This document shows, piece after piece, positions 45,613 to 55,351 of a stretch of 64,000 bases of DNA. Source of the DNA: CAWFGW01 sp963815495 (GTDB lineage Bacteria > Bacteroidota > Bacteroidia > Cytophagales > JAAEPT01); contig CAWFGW010000010.1 of NCBI GenBank assembly GCA_963815495.1, positions 124,001 through 188,000 of the forward strand. The letters are read 5' to 3'. The stretch's first letter is position 1, and each line of letters starts with the position of its first letter. Under the pieces are notes generated by a model. It saw only the letters and a program-made list of their open reading frames with translations, searched no databases and was not told where the DNA came from. The position numbers and the translations under genes are program-made.

Positions 45613-47368
45613 TAACATGTCACGTAGAACTTACTTTTTATTATTATCATTCGCTATTTTCTTCTTAATAGGTTCTGCTTTCTTCTCTTATAAAAACTTT
45701 AAAGATTATAAGTATTACGATAATTGGGTAACACACACTGAAGGAGTAAAATTAAAAATACAAAAGATTGGATTACTTGTTAAAGACCTAAAAATCAGCT
45801 CTATAAAAATACTTGCAAGTAAGAACCCTGCTGACATTGTTATGTACAACAATGAAGTTAGCATGCTCGAAATTCAAAAAAAAGATTTAAAGAAAGCAAT
45901 TTCTGATAACCCAACACAACTAAAAAATTTAGAGCAATTATCTAAGTATATCAAGGTTTACACCAATCTTTCTGATTCACTTTTTCAAGACGGCCGAATG
46001 ACAGCCACTGATAGTAATGATTTATTTGACCATTTAAATAGCAAATCTTTTACCCACGATTCTGTTACAATTATCATTAATAAAATGATGGATGAAGAAA
46101 TTAGATTACTCAAAATTAGAAAAAGTAAAAAAGAGAGTTCTGATTTTTTCACACCAGTATCTTTTTTATTTTCGACAATCATTAGTGTTATTATAGTAGC
46201 TATCTTGTTTTTGAAAATCACAGGTTTATTAAATCAAAGCACAGAAGTTAATTTACTTTTTAAAGGTGTTTTAGACTCTTCACCAAATGGTATTATAAGT
46301 TTAAATTCTGTAAGAAATAAATCTGCTGAAATTGAAGATTTTTTAATCAATACCATAAATCAACAATCATTAATTCTATTAAAAAAAGAAGGCGCCAATG
46401 TCACGCAAAAAAAATTGTCGATCACACTTCCATATTTAATGACCAGCGACTTATTTGACATTTACTGCGCTATAATAAATAATGAGACATCAATAAATGA
46501 ACACACTATTTATCTGAGAACCTCTAACTCACATGCCTTTTGGTGTCATTTAATATTTAAAAAACTAGGTGATGGATTAGTGATTACTTTCTCAGATATT
46601 ACAGAAGAAAAAGATAAACAACGTGAAATTGACTTAAGAAATTTAGAACTAAAAAAATCAAATGAAGAGTTAGAGCAGTTTGCGTATGTGGCAAGTCATG
46701 ATTTACAAGAACCATTAAGGAAAGTAAGAGCGTTTGGCGATCGTTTAGCTACAAAATACAGTCAAAGTATAGATGATACAGGACGAGATTATATATTTCG
46801 GATGCAAAATGCTGCTGAAAGAATGCAAAAATTGATAGATGACCTATTACAATATTCTCGCGTATCAAGGAATAAAAGAGAGTTTGAAATTATTGATCTA
46901 AATGATGTAATAAAGGAAATTACAGAAGATTTATCTGTGAGTATAGAAGAAAAAAGAGCAGTTATTTCTTACCAAACACTACCCAAAATTAAAGGTGATT
47001 TTTTCCAACTAAAACAGCTGTTCCAAAATTTAATTAGTAATTCAATAAAATTTGCAAAACCAAACACACCTCCAGAAATTACTATCTCGTTTAAAGCAAT
47101 AAAAGCTAAGAAAACCTCTCTAAAAAAGCCAATGTATAATAATTATTGGCAAATTAATGTCGAAGATAATGGGATTGGGTTTGACAGTCAGTTTAAAGAT
47201 AAAATATTTACCATTTTTCAGCGTCTTCACGGACGTCATGAATACAAAGGAACAGGCATTGGGTTAGCAATATGTGCTCGAATTGCTGAAAACCATTTCG
47301 GAATTATTACAGCAGAATCGCAACTAGGAATTGGCTCTGTTTTTACTATATTATTCCCCAAACTTTAA
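45596..47368 (+). CDS. Membrane sensor histidine kinase
   Basis: 590 aa. Membrane segments at about 12-30 and 187-208 enclose a helical periplasmic sensor of about 150 residues with no recognised family. A PAS-like region (about 215-335) follows, then the HisKA helix EELEQFAYVASHDLQEPLRKV with His368, and a HATPase with N box QNLISNSIKFAK and GIGLAICARI. The start overlaps the NtrC gene by 17 bp; a Met at residue 8 is an alternative. The SHDLQEPLR style of H box is common in Bacteroidota kinases. It most likely phosphorylates the adjacent regulators. Confidence 0.9.
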   Translation: MKSNYNNMSRRTYFLLLSFAIFFLIGSAFFSYKNFKDYKYYDNWVTHTEGVKLKIQKIGLLVKDLKISSIKILASKNPADIVMYNNEVSMLEIQKKDLKKAISDNPTQLKNLEQLSKYIKVYTNLSDSLFQDGRMTATDSNDLFDHLNSKSFTHDSVTIIINKMMDEEIRLLKIRKSKKESSDFFTPVSFLFSTIISVIIVAILFLKITGLLNQSTEVNLLFKGVLDSSPNGIISLNSVRNKSAEIEDFLINTINQQSLILLKKEGANVTQKKLSITLPYLMTSDLFDIYCAIINNETSINEHTIYLRTSNSHAFWCHLIFKKLGDGLVITFSDITEEKDKQREIDLRNLELKKSNEELEQFAYVASHDLQEPLRKVRAFGDRLATKYSQSIDDTGRDYIFRMQNAAERMQKLIDDLLQYSRVSRNKREFEIIDLNDVIKEITEDLSVSIEEKRAVISYQTLPKIKGDFFQLKQLFQNLISNSIKFAKPNTPPEITISFKAIKAKKTSLKKPMYNNYWQINVEDNGIGFDSQFKDKIFTIFQRLHGRHEYKGTGIGLAICARIAENHFGIITAESQLGIGSVFTILFPKL

Positions 47369-47372
47369 TTTA

Positions 47373-47804
47373 ATGAATCCTATAACCATATTGATGGCTG
47401 ATGACGATGAGGATGATCGTTTAATGGCAAAAGAAGCTTTTGAGGAAAACAAATTATTTAATACCATACAGTTTGTAAAAGATGGAGAAGAATTGTTGGA
47501 TTATCTAAATCAGAAAGGAAAATATAATAAGGAGAATGCACCAACTCCTGGGCTAATCCTGTTAGACCTGAACATGCCTAAAAAAGATGGCAGAACAGCT
47601 CTTAAAGAGATAAAAGACACACCAGAATTGAAAAGAATTCCCATTGTAGTAATGACCACCAGTAAGTCTGATGAAGATATTATTAAGACTTATGACCTTG
47701 GAGTTTCTTCATTTATATCTAAACCCGTAACTTTCGAAAGTTTAGTTGATGTAATCAAAACAATTACTAGCTACTGGTTTGGGATTGTAATCTTACCAAA
47801 ATAA
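47373..47804 (+). CDS. Single-domain response regulator, Rcp1-like
   Basis: 143 aa from the Met at 47373. A frame open from 47331 would add 14 residues of the upstream kinase region, so the internal start is preferred. The receiver has DDDEDD near 10-15, phospho-acceptor Asp65 in LILLDLNMPKKDGR, and Lys in ISKPV. The long EEL...GKYNKENAPTPG insertion before the phospho-Asp is typical of Rcp1-type partners of phytochrome-like kinases. It lies 4 bp after one kinase gene and 11 bp before another. Confidence 0.88.
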   Translation: MNPITILMADDDEDDRLMAKEAFEENKLFNTIQFVKDGEELLDYLNQKGKYNKENAPTPGLILLDLNMPKKDGRTALKEIKDTPELKRIPIVVMTTSKSDEDIIKTYDLGVSSFISKPVTFESLVDVIKTITSYWFGIVILPK

Positions 47805-47815
47805 ATTATCTACTG

Positions 47816-49267
47816 ATGTTCAAGGGAAATAATACAATAAAAGTTTTAATAATAGACGATGATGAGGATGATTACATCTTAACAAATGAAGTTATTTCTG
47901 AAATTCAAAACACGAAATATCAGGTTGACTGGGAATTTCAATATGATTTTGGAATAGAAAGCATCTGTAAACTCGAACATGATGTTTATATAGTAGACTA
48001 TAATCTCGGATCTAAAACTGCCCTAAATATTTTAGAGGAAATTAGAGATAAATGTCCTTCAGTACCTATCATCATTCTTACAGGGAAGGAAAACAAAGAA
48101 TTAGATCTCTTATTAATGGAAGGAGGAGCCAGCGACTACTTAGTTAAATCCGAACTTACCCCTACTATTATTGAGAGGAGCATTCGCTATGCGATTAGTA
48201 ACATTAATCAATTGAGAAAACTTCAAGAAGAAAAACAAAAATTCAGAGGTATTTTCGAGCAATCTGTAGACCCTATCTTCCTATGTTCATGCGACTTACA
48301 AGTTACAGAAGTCAACAATTCCTTTTTAGAATTATTTAATTGTACGAAAGAAAAAATTATTAATCGGTCTGCTGAAGTCATATTCAGTGATCAATTTGAT
48401 TATATTGAGTTTGAACGTAATATAAAATCAAATAAAACTTTACAGTACAAAGAGGTGATTCTTTTAGATTGTAAAGGAAAAGAATTAGAATGCCAAATTG
48501 CGACATCCCCTATTCTTGATGTCAGCAAAAATACACAAAGTTATCAGGTTATTATTCATGATCTTTCTATTCAGAAAAGAGCTCAAAGAGAATTATTACA
48601 AGCAGAACTCTTAAGTGTTACTGGAAAAATGGCTAGAAGCATGGCACATGAAGTAAGAAACCCATTAACCAACCTCTCTCTTGCTTTAAACGAACTCGAA
48701 GACATTGTAGAGGAAACAGAGGAAACTTTAATTTTTACAGATATTATTAAAAGAAACTCAAAAAGAATTGATCAAATCATTAGTGAAATGCTCAACTCTT
48801 CCCGAGAAAGTGTAATTCAAAAAAAACCTGTTAACATTAATGAAGTTTTGAATGAATGTGTTTCAATAGTGATTGACCGGATTACTTTACATAACATGAA
48901 ACTTGAATTAGACATAAAGCATATGCCTTTAGAAATAGAATTAGATGAGGCTCAAATGAAAATTGCTTTAAACAACATTCTAATAAATGCAGTAGAAGCT
49001 ATGGAACCATCTATTGGCGTTTTAAAGATAACAAGTGAACAAACCGATAATAATATAGTCATAACCATTGAGGATAATGGCTATGGAATGGAAAGAAGTA
49101 CAATCAATAAACTTTTTAATCCTTTCTTCACCAGTAAAAAAGGAGGAATGGGATTAGGTCTTACAACAGTTTCTAATATTATTAAAGGGCATCAAGGTCA
49201 TATTGATATTGAAAGCTCTTTAGGAAAGGGGTCGAAGTTTATCATTGAATTACCATTACAGCAGTAG
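47816..49267 (+). CDS. Soluble histidine kinase with N-terminal receiver and PAS domains
   Basis: 483 aa, no membrane segment. The receiver domain (about 1-125) has DDDEDD and Asp61. A PAS domain follows (about 142-255, EQSVDPIFLCSCDLQVTEVNN). Then HisKA with MARSMAHEVRNPLTN (His278) and a HATPase with N box NNILINAVEAME and G motifs KGGMGLGLTTV. The layout suits a phosphorelay kinase that receives a signal from other kinases through its receiver. It ends the regulator run; a GGGAAT/ATTCCC hairpin follows at 49283-49298. It may take input from the membrane kinase upstream. Confidence 0.9.
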   Translation: MFKGNNTIKVLIIDDDEDDYILTNEVISEIQNTKYQVDWEFQYDFGIESICKLEHDVYIVDYNLGSKTALNILEEIRDKCPSVPIIILTGKENKELDLLLMEGGASDYLVKSELTPTIIERSIRYAISNINQLRKLQEEKQKFRGIFEQSVDPIFLCSCDLQVTEVNNSFLELFNCTKEKIINRSAEVIFSDQFDYIEFERNIKSNKTLQYKEVILLDCKGKELECQIATSPILDVSKNTQSYQVIIHDLSIQKRAQRELLQAELLSVTGKMARSMAHEVRNPLTNLSLALNELEDIVEETEETLIFTDIIKRNSKRIDQIISEMLNSSRESVIQKKPVNINEVLNECVSIVIDRITLHNMKLELDIKHMPLEIELDEAQMKIALNNILINAVEAMEPSIGVLKITSEQTDNNIVITIEDNGYGMERSTINKLFNPFFTSKKGGMGLGLTTVSNIIKGHQGHIDIESSLGKGSKFIIELPLQQ

Positions 49268-49348
49268 GCTGCTCCCCAAAACGGGAATTAATATTCCCAC
49301 CAAAAAGTAAAACAATGTCAATTTAGCGAGTAGTTACACTTTTTAGGG

Positions 49349-49364
49349 TTGGTACATTTTTTTC
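49349..49364 (+). promoter_or_regulatory. Possible sigma54-type promoter before the DUF1328 genes
   Basis: TTGGTACATTTTTTTC at 49349-49364 fits TTGGYAC-N5-TTGC with one change in the -12 part (TTTC). It is about 50 bp before the first DUF1328 start. The NtrC-type activator 4 kb upstream makes it plausible, but the match could be chance in AT-rich DNA. Confidence 0.25.
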
Positions 49365-49412
49365 TTTGATTCAACTAAATATAAATAAATGTTGAATTAA
49401 AATCCCACAGAT

Positions 49413-49577
49413 ATGTTACGATTAGCTTTAAGTTTCTTTGTTGTGGCTTTGATAGCCGCAGTATTCGGCTTTGGAGGTATTGCCGCTGGAGCTGCCTCAA
49501 TTGCACAAATAGTCTTCTACATCTTCATAGTCTTGTTATTAATATCGCTTATAGCAAGTGCTGTTCGAAAAGTATAA
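49413..49577 (+). CDS. DUF1328 (YtjA-like) small membrane protein, first copy
   Basis: 54 aa, below many ORF-length cut-offs. It reads MLRLALSFFVVALIAAVFGFGG, then IAAGAASIAQIVFYIFIVL and a short basic end ASAVRKV. Two membrane helices with the FGFGGIAAGAA turn are diagnostic of the DUF1328/YtjA family, small inner-membrane proteins often linked to stress. It is followed 87 bp later by a close paralogue. Confidence 0.88.
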   Translation: MLRLALSFFVVALIAAVFGFGGIAAGAASIAQIVFYIFIVLLLISLIASAVRKV

Positions 49578-49664
49578 AAACTAAAACAAACCGTTGGGGT
49601 TTTGTAATAACACCTCAACACTACATAAATCAAAAATTTTCTTTTAACTAAATAAATATAAATT

Positions 49665-49829
49665 ATGTTACGTTACGCTTTAATTTTCTTAATAGTTGCA
49701 ATAGTTGCAGCTCTATTCGGTTTTGGTGGAATTGCTGCTGGTGCAGCTGGAATTGCTAAAATAATATTCTACATCTTCTTAATCTTACTGGTAGTGTCAT
49801 TAATCATGAACTTTGTAAGAAAAACCTAA
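49665..49829 (+). CDS. DUF1328 (YtjA-like) small membrane protein, second copy
   Basis: 54 aa, paralogue of the gene at 49413 with the same length and motif (FGFGGIAAGAAGIAK) and end NFVRKT. The two differ at many positions outside the turn, so the duplication is not recent. A terminator follows 15 bp after the stop, marking the end of the stress and signalling island. Confidence 0.88.
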   Translation: MLRYALIFLIVAIVAALFGFGGIAAGAAGIAKIIFYIFLILLVVSLIMNFVRKT

Positions 49830-49844
49830 CACAAAAATAAGTTA

Positions 49845-49880
49845 GAAAAAAAGCCCTAGTAGTTACTTGGGCTTTTTTTT
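49845..49880 (+). terminator. Intrinsic terminator after the DUF1328 pair
   Basis: AAAAAAAGCCC pairs with GGGCTTTTTTT around a 14-nt central part that itself partly pairs (AGTA/TACT). The T run is strong. The convergent LysM gene ends at 49898, so it may serve both sides. Confidence 0.85.
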
Positions 49881-49897
49881 GATACAAATAAATATTA

Positions 49898-51280
49898 TTA
49901 TTTTTTCTGATTAGGCTTTGGTAAATCATTAAGAATACGCTGAGAAATTTTCCCAACGTTGTCAGCAACTATCTTCATTACGTCATTTGAATTAGAAGGA
50001 TAATATACCTTAAATTTATTACCGGCAAACTGTTCTCCCTTTTTATCAAAAATAGAATAATGAACCACAAACTCTCTCTGATAGTTTTGTGCTGACCGAT
50101 CTAAGCAATGTTCGTAATCTGTCATAACTTCAAATTCATTAATGAAAATGTAATAATCAACACTATACTTATTAGAGAAATAATCAAAAAAGTTTGGATT
50201 GCGTATCTCTACTCCAAAATATTTACCCTCAAACTTCTCGTGTTTACCAGCTGCAACAGTTTCCTCTTGAGTTAAACGTACTTTTTGCTTATTTACCCAT
50301 CCTTTTATCCCTGTACTACCTTCTTTTTCTTCAGGCTCTTCCACATCTATTTCTGCATGATTTTCTAAGGGACTATAATATTCACTCTCTAAAATTTCTT
50401 TATAATTATAAGTGACAGAACTATAAATTTTATTTAAATCAAGTAGCGAATCCACTGAACGACCTCCCATTAAATGTATTACTTCATAGCCAGGTGGGTC
50501 AAGTAAAGCATCTAACCTTCTTCTAAAAACCTCTCTTACTTTTACACGAGGAATATTCGATGCTTTTGCAATTTCATCGTCTGCATCAGAAAAATAAAGG
50601 TGGGGGTCAAAAGGTATAATTAAGACTTGTTGCAAAGTTGTGTCAAATCGATAACGATACGTTTGTTTAACAACTTCTGCTTCTTGAACTATTGATTGGT
50701 TTTCTACAATTGGTTTTCTTTCAGCGTCCGTAGGTTTTACTTCTTTGGAAGTTTCCGTAGGCGATGTTACTGGCACATCTTTTTTTGTATTTTCTATTAC
50801 TTTGGGTACAGCTGTTGAAGAAGCGCTGTCAGCATTTTTTTTAACAATTAACTTCTGACCAGCCTTTAGTTCCATGCCATTCCAGCGGAGTAAGTCCCCA
50901 ACACTTACATTATATTTTCGAGAAAGACTATATAAGGTTTCGCCACTTTGCACCTCATGAACAACGTCTCCTTCACCAATCTCTAAGGACTCTTCCTTAT
51001 GCTGCATTTTGGGCCGAAAAGGAATTAAAATTTCCTGACCAACTTTTAACCCATTTTCAAGATCTGGATTTAGTTCTAATAATTCAGATATTGAGATACC
51101 ATAAGTTGTGGAAAGCCGGTAGATAGTTTCGCCAGGGGAAACAACATATTGAATGAATGTTTTACCGCCCTCTTTCAAAACACCGACTGAGTCTTGCACT
51201 CCCAACGAACCAGCCAACATTGACAGATTACAAAAACAAACGATAAAAAATAGTGTTAAGTGACGAATAAATAAATACAT
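49898..51280 (-). CDS. LysM-repeat protein with unknown C-terminal domain
   Basis: 460 aa. The signal peptide is about 1-23. Two LysM domains follow: YVVSPGETIYRLSTTYGIS...GQEILIP (about 45-88) and HEVQSGETLYSLSRKYNVS...GQKLIVK (about 107-146). Then a Pro/Thr/Glu linker (about 150-200) leads to a C-terminal domain of about 250 residues that is not recognised (FRRRLDALLDPPGYEVIHLMGG; GVEIRNPNFFDYFSNKY). LysM domains bind peptidoglycan, so the tail probably works at the wall or outer membrane. It starts 2 bp after the rseP stop, making it the last gene of the GH3/dxr/rseP run. Confidence 0.82.
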   Translation of the reverse strand: MYLFIRHLTLFFIVCFCNLSMLAGSLGVQDSVGVLKEGGKTFIQYVVSPGETIYRLSTTYGISISELLELNPDLENGLKVGQEILIPFRPKMQHKEESLEIGEGDVVHEVQSGETLYSLSRKYNVSVGDLLRWNGMELKAGQKLIVKKNADSASSTAVPKVIENTKKDVPVTSPTETSKEVKPTDAERKPIVENQSIVQEAEVVKQTYRYRFDTTLQQVLIIPFDPHLYFSDADDEIAKASNIPRVKVREVFRRRLDALLDPPGYEVIHLMGGRSVDSLLDLNKIYSSVTYNYKEILESEYYSPLENHAEIDVEEPEEKEGSTGIKGWVNKQKVRLTQEETVAAGKHEKFEGKYFGVEIRNPNFFDYFSNKYSVDYYIFINEFEVMTDYEHCLDRSAQNYQREFVVHYSIFDKKGEQFAGNKFKVYYPSNSNDVMKIVADNVGKISQRILNDLPKPNQKK

Positions 51281-51282
51281 AA

Positions 51283-52620
51283 TTAGTTAAATAGTTTGAA
51301 TAAATCATTTCCATTGGCAAACAACATCAACAACAACAGCAAGCCCATTCCACCCATCTGCGCATACTCCATAAACTTATCCGAAGGTTTCTTACCTACA
51401 ATTAATTCATATATTAGAAACATTGCATGACCACCATCTAAAGCTGGGATAGGTAAAATATTCATGAAAGCTAATATCACTGACAACATCGCTGTTAGTG
51501 CCCAGAACGAATGCCAATGCCACTGCGGAGCAAACATTCCTCCCATTGAACCAAAGCCTCCTAGTTGAGAGATCCCTGCTTTGCTAAATAACAAAGGTAA
51601 CTGATCCACATAATCACTCAATTGCGTTTTGGTTTCTTCATATCCTTCACCTATTGACTCGATGAATGTGTAATCTTCTTTTACAACATCAAAAAATTCA
51701 GTATCTCTAACACGAGAAACTCCAATTAAACCTGCTTCGTTACTAGCTAATTTTACTTGTATGATTTTCTCTCCCCTTTCAACACCTAAGGTGATTTCTT
51801 GCCCTTTTTTATGCTGTATTTCATTATAGAAATCTCCGTAATATGGGGTAGCCACACTATCGATGGCCACAATTTTATCACCTTTTTGAAGTGAGCTTTT
51901 CGCTGCGGTACCCTCAGGCAATATAGAATCAACTACAAACGGAGAACGATAATTAAAAATCCCTTGACGGCTAGCTTTATCCCCACTTGCAAGAATTAAC
52001 TCCCCATAGTTAACAGGTACATCAACAACAACATTTTCATTTCCTCGCTTGACAGTTACCGATGAAAGTCGACCAAACAAAGCGTCTTTAGTTAAGTCCA
52101 TATAGTCATAACGAGGAGTAATTGCTTTACCATCAACTTCAACGGGGATATCTCCATCTTCAAATCCAACCCGTTGCATTAATGAATCAGCATGTAATCC
52201 GTAAACGGCATTTTGAATGGGAATATACGTTCTACCCCATGTATACATTACTCCAATATAAATGAGAACAGCTAAAATTATATTTACAGTTACTCCTCCT
52301 AGCATAATAATTAAACGTTGCCATGCTGGTTTTGCTCGAAACTCCCATGGCTCTGCTGGTTTATCCATCTGATCCTTATCCATGGATTCATCAATCATTC
52401 CCGATATTTTCACATAACCTCCCAAAGGAAGCCATCCAATTCCGTATTCAGTTTCGCCTATTTTTTTCTTGAAAAGAGAAAAATAAGGGTTAAAGAAAAG
52501 ATAAAATTTCTCTACGCGTGTCTTGAATAATTTCGCAGGTATAAAATGTCCCATTTCGTGTAAGACAATCAAAATTGAAAGGCTTAAGATAAACTGGGAT
52601 GCTTTGATTATTATTTCCAT
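51283..52620 (-). CDS. rseP: Site-2 protease RseP
   Basis: 445 aa. The zinc site HEMGH is at residues 21-25 in the first membrane helix, and the third ligand is in the LDGGH motif near the C-terminus. PDZ-like segments are in the middle (ILPEGTAAKSSLQKGDKIVAIDS, about 223-245). Four membrane segments fit RseP. It cuts anti-sigma factors or signal-peptide remnants inside the membrane, releasing envelope-stress responses. Its ATG shares a base with the dxr stop (TAATG), so the two are coupled. Many bacteria keep dxr and rseP together. Confidence 0.93.
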   Translation of the reverse strand: MEIIIKASQFILSLSILIVLHEMGHFIPAKLFKTRVEKFYLFFNPYFSLFKKKIGETEYGIGWLPLGGYVKISGMIDESMDKDQMDKPAEPWEFRAKPAWQRLIIMLGGVTVNIILAVLIYIGVMYTWGRTYIPIQNAVYGLHADSLMQRVGFEDGDIPVEVDGKAITPRYDYMDLTKDALFGRLSSVTVKRGNENVVVDVPVNYGELILASGDKASRQGIFNYRSPFVVDSILPEGTAAKSSLQKGDKIVAIDSVATPYYGDFYNEIQHKKGQEITLGVERGEKIIQVKLASNEAGLIGVSRVRDTEFFDVVKEDYTFIESIGEGYEETKTQLSDYVDQLPLLFSKAGISQLGGFGSMGGMFAPQWHWHSFWALTAMLSVILAFMNILPIPALDGGHAMFLIYELIVGKKPSDKFMEYAQMGGMGLLLLLMLFANGNDLFKLFN

Positions 52621-53780
52621 TATTTAACTAATTCTAGTGCTTTAGCACGTGTTTCTTTATCTGTATTTATATAATCGTCTAAACTTGGTTCAGCAATATA
52701 TATTGCCCGTGCTAAAGATTCCTCTATAATATCTGATATTTCCAAGAATCCGATTTCTTCTTTAAGGAACTTCTCCACAGCTATCTCATTAGCAGCATTT
52801 AACACACAAGGAATGTTACCTCCTCTTTCCATAGCTTCGTAAGCCAAGGCCAAGTTTCTGAATGTTTTTGTATCCGCTTGTTCAAACGTCAAGTTAGGAT
52901 AATCCATAAATGAAAATCGCGGTGAACAAGAAGTCAATCGGTCAGGATAACTCATTGCATACTGAATTGGAAGCTTCATATCGGGCAGCCCCATTTGTGC
53001 TTTCATTGAGCCATCTTGAAACTGTACCAGCGAATGAATAATTGATTGAGGGTGTACGATGACTTCAATTTGTTTACTTTTTAGCCCAAAAAGCCATTTT
53101 GCTTCAATCACTTCCAACCCTTTATTCATTAAAGTGGCTGAATCAATAGTGATTTTTGCCCCCATTGTCCAATTGGGATGTTTTAAAGCCTGTGCTTTAG
53201 TGACCGAGGACAAAAACGTACTGTTTTTACCTCTAAACGGCCCACCAGAAGCCGTTAATATTATTTTTTCAATTGGATTCTCAAACTCTCCTACCAAACA
53301 TTGGAAAATGGCAGAATGTTCCGAATCCACGGGATATATATTTACTCCATATTGAGCTGACAGTTGGGTAATTAAGGCACCAGCTACTACTAAGGTTTCT
53401 TTATTGGCCAAAGCAATGGGTTTCTTTGCTTCAATTGCTTTCACTGTAGGTATAAGACCAGCGTAACCCACTAAAGCTGTTAAAACCATATCAACGGTTT
53501 CCATTTGCACTACCGAGTTCAAAGCTTTTGCGCCTGCATACACTTTGATATCTAATGGATCAAGAGCTGTAAAAACCTGATCATACAACAGCTCGTTGCC
53601 AATTACAACTACATTTGGTTGAAAAGCCACCGCTTGATCTATTAAAAGTTGTGCGTTGTTTTGCGCAGTAAGTACTTCTACTGTAAACTTATCGTGGTGT
53701 TCACGAATCACTTCTAATGCTTGTGTGCCAATTGACCCTGTGGATCCTAGAATGGCTATATTTTTTTTCTTGACTTCCAA
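52620..53780 (-). CDS. dxr: 1-deoxy-D-xylulose-5-phosphate reductoisomerase
   Basis: 386 aa. The NADPH motif GSTGSIGTQALEVI is at 11-24. The ANKETLVVAG segment and VDSEHSAIFQCL supply metal and substrate residues, and the C-terminal region has LNAANEIAVEKFL. The enzyme converts DXP to methylerythritol phosphate, the first committed step of non-mevalonate isoprenoid synthesis, in the cytosol. It lies directly after the GH3-family gene without a gap and overlaps rseP by one base, so these form one transcript. Confidence 0.96.
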   Translation of the reverse strand: MEVKKKNIAILGSTGSIGTQALEVIREHHDKFTVEVLTAQNNAQLLIDQAVAFQPNVVVIGNELLYDQVFTALDPLDIKVYAGAKALNSVVQMETVDMVLTALVGYAGLIPTVKAIEAKKPIALANKETLVVAGALITQLSAQYGVNIYPVDSEHSAIFQCLVGEFENPIEKIILTASGGPFRGKNSTFLSSVTKAQALKHPNWTMGAKITIDSATLMNKGLEVIEAKWLFGLKSKQIEVIVHPQSIIHSLVQFQDGSMKAQMGLPDMKLPIQYAMSYPDRLTSCSPRFSFMDYPNLTFEQADTKTFRNLALAYEAMERGGNIPCVLNAANEIAVEKFLKEEIGFLEISDIIEESLARAIYIAEPSLDDYINTDKETRAKALELVK

Positions 53781-55277
53781 CTAGATTGTATATTTCACTA
53801 ATTCGTCCACTAATTTTCTATCATTCGATAATCGAGGGACCTTGTTTTGTCCACCCAACTTACCTACTGATTTCATGTAATTTATAAAACTACCCTTTTG
53901 AAGGGAATAAACTGTTAGTCTTTGTAAAATATTACCTACTATCAAATCATCATAATAGCCATTCAATTGACAAAGTTTTGTATCCAAATCAAACATAAAT
54001 TGATTTAAATTCTGAGGAGGATTTGCAAATTCAACAAACCATTCATGTCGCGATTGTCCTTTCTCAGGGTTTATACTAGGAGCAACTGTAAACTCTGTCA
54101 CTTCCACGTCTGCTTGTTGTTGCACAGCATACTCTAAAGACTTTTCCACTTCTTCAGCAATTACGTGTTCGCCAAAGGCGGATATAAAGTGTTTGATTCG
54201 ACCAGTGACCAATATACGGTAAGGGTTAGTCGACACAAACTTTACTGTGTCCCCAATTGAGTAGCCCCACAAACCAGCATTTGTATTAAGTATTACTGCA
54301 TAGTTAATCCCAACTTTTACTTCTCCAATGGTCAATCGTGTAGGATTGTCATTGAAGTATTCCTCTACAGGTACAAACTCGTAAAATATACCGTGATTAA
54401 GGAGTAATAATAAACCTTCTTGGGTTTGTGTGTCTTGGTAAGCAATAAATCCTTCGGAAGCAGGATAAGTTTCTACACTATCAATAGTTTTTCCTATGCT
54501 TTCAAACAATTTTTTTCGATACGGATCAAAATTGACTCCACCATATACAAATACAGAGAAGTCGGGAAAAACATCTTTAATATGTTTTCCAGTCCTGCTC
54601 ATAATTTTATCAAAATACATCTGTACCCAAGGTGGGATGCCCGAGATGAGCCCCATTGGTTGATCTATAGTCTCATCAATAATTGCATCTAACTTAGTTT
54701 CCCAATCTTCCAGGCAATTGGTCTGATAACTTGGTAGTTGATTTCCCTTCAGATAAGCAGGTACATGATGATTCACAATTCCTGAAAGACGTCCATAATG
54801 AATCCCTCCTTTTGTTTCTAAAATTGGACTCCCCGACAGAAAAATAATTTTTTTATCTAAAAATTGGCTTTTACCTGTTTCATGTACGTAACTCATCATG
54901 GCATCACGAGCACTGTTAACATGAAATGGAACTGACTCCTTGCTTATTGGAATATATTTCATCCCAGAAGTTGTTCCTGATGTTTTGGCAAAGTACAAGG
55001 GCTTTCCCGGCCAAAGCACATCATTTTGTCCCGCAATAATCAAATCTACATATTTTTTCAAATCCTCGTAATCAGCTAATGCCACTGAATCCTGAAAATC
55101 TTTAATAGAGGAAGAGGAAACAATATCGCGCTCTTTTCCAAAAACTGTTTTTGATAGGTTAGAAGTTAGATTATGAAACACTTTTTGCTGTGTTTCTACA
55201 GGACTAGATGACCACTTCACAGTCTGCTTGTGAATGTAGGCGGCAAATGGTTTACTTAATACTGAACGGATTCCCAT
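53781..55277 (-). CDS. GH3 family acyl-acid-amido synthetase-like protein
   Basis: 498 aa. The ATP/phosphate loop reads AKTSGTTSGMKYIP (about 108-121), followed by YGGVNFDPYR and YPASEGFIAYQ, which form the adenylation core of the GH3 (acyl-adenylate) enzymes. A C-terminal lid starts near GRIKHFISAFGEHV. In plants GH3 enzymes join amino acids to hormones; the bacterial substrate is unknown and is probably a fatty or aromatic acid. It directly precedes dxr, which suggests a link to isoprenoid or lipid metabolism only by position. It starts 132 bp after the dnaA stop, beyond a terminator. Confidence 0.88.
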   Translation of the reverse strand: MGIRSVLSKPFAAYIHKQTVKWSSSPVETQQKVFHNLTSNLSKTVFGKERDIVSSSSIKDFQDSVALADYEDLKKYVDLIIAGQNDVLWPGKPLYFAKTSGTTSGMKYIPISKESVPFHVNSARDAMMSYVHETGKSQFLDKKIIFLSGSPILETKGGIHYGRLSGIVNHHVPAYLKGNQLPSYQTNCLEDWETKLDAIIDETIDQPMGLISGIPPWVQMYFDKIMSRTGKHIKDVFPDFSVFVYGGVNFDPYRKKLFESIGKTIDSVETYPASEGFIAYQDTQTQEGLLLLLNHGIFYEFVPVEEYFNDNPTRLTIGEVKVGINYAVILNTNAGLWGYSIGDTVKFVSTNPYRILVTGRIKHFISAFGEHVIAEEVEKSLEYAVQQQADVEVTEFTVAPSINPEKGQSRHEWFVEFANPPQNLNQFMFDLDTKLCQLNGYYDDLIVGNILQRLTVYSLQKGSFINYMKSVGKLGGQNKVPRLSNDRKLVDELVKYTI

Positions 55278-55351
55278 ATTTCAATTCAAAAATACAAAAA
55301 GTAACTTAGTTAAACGGGTAGATAGATGAAGAAATACTCACACAGGCAAAC

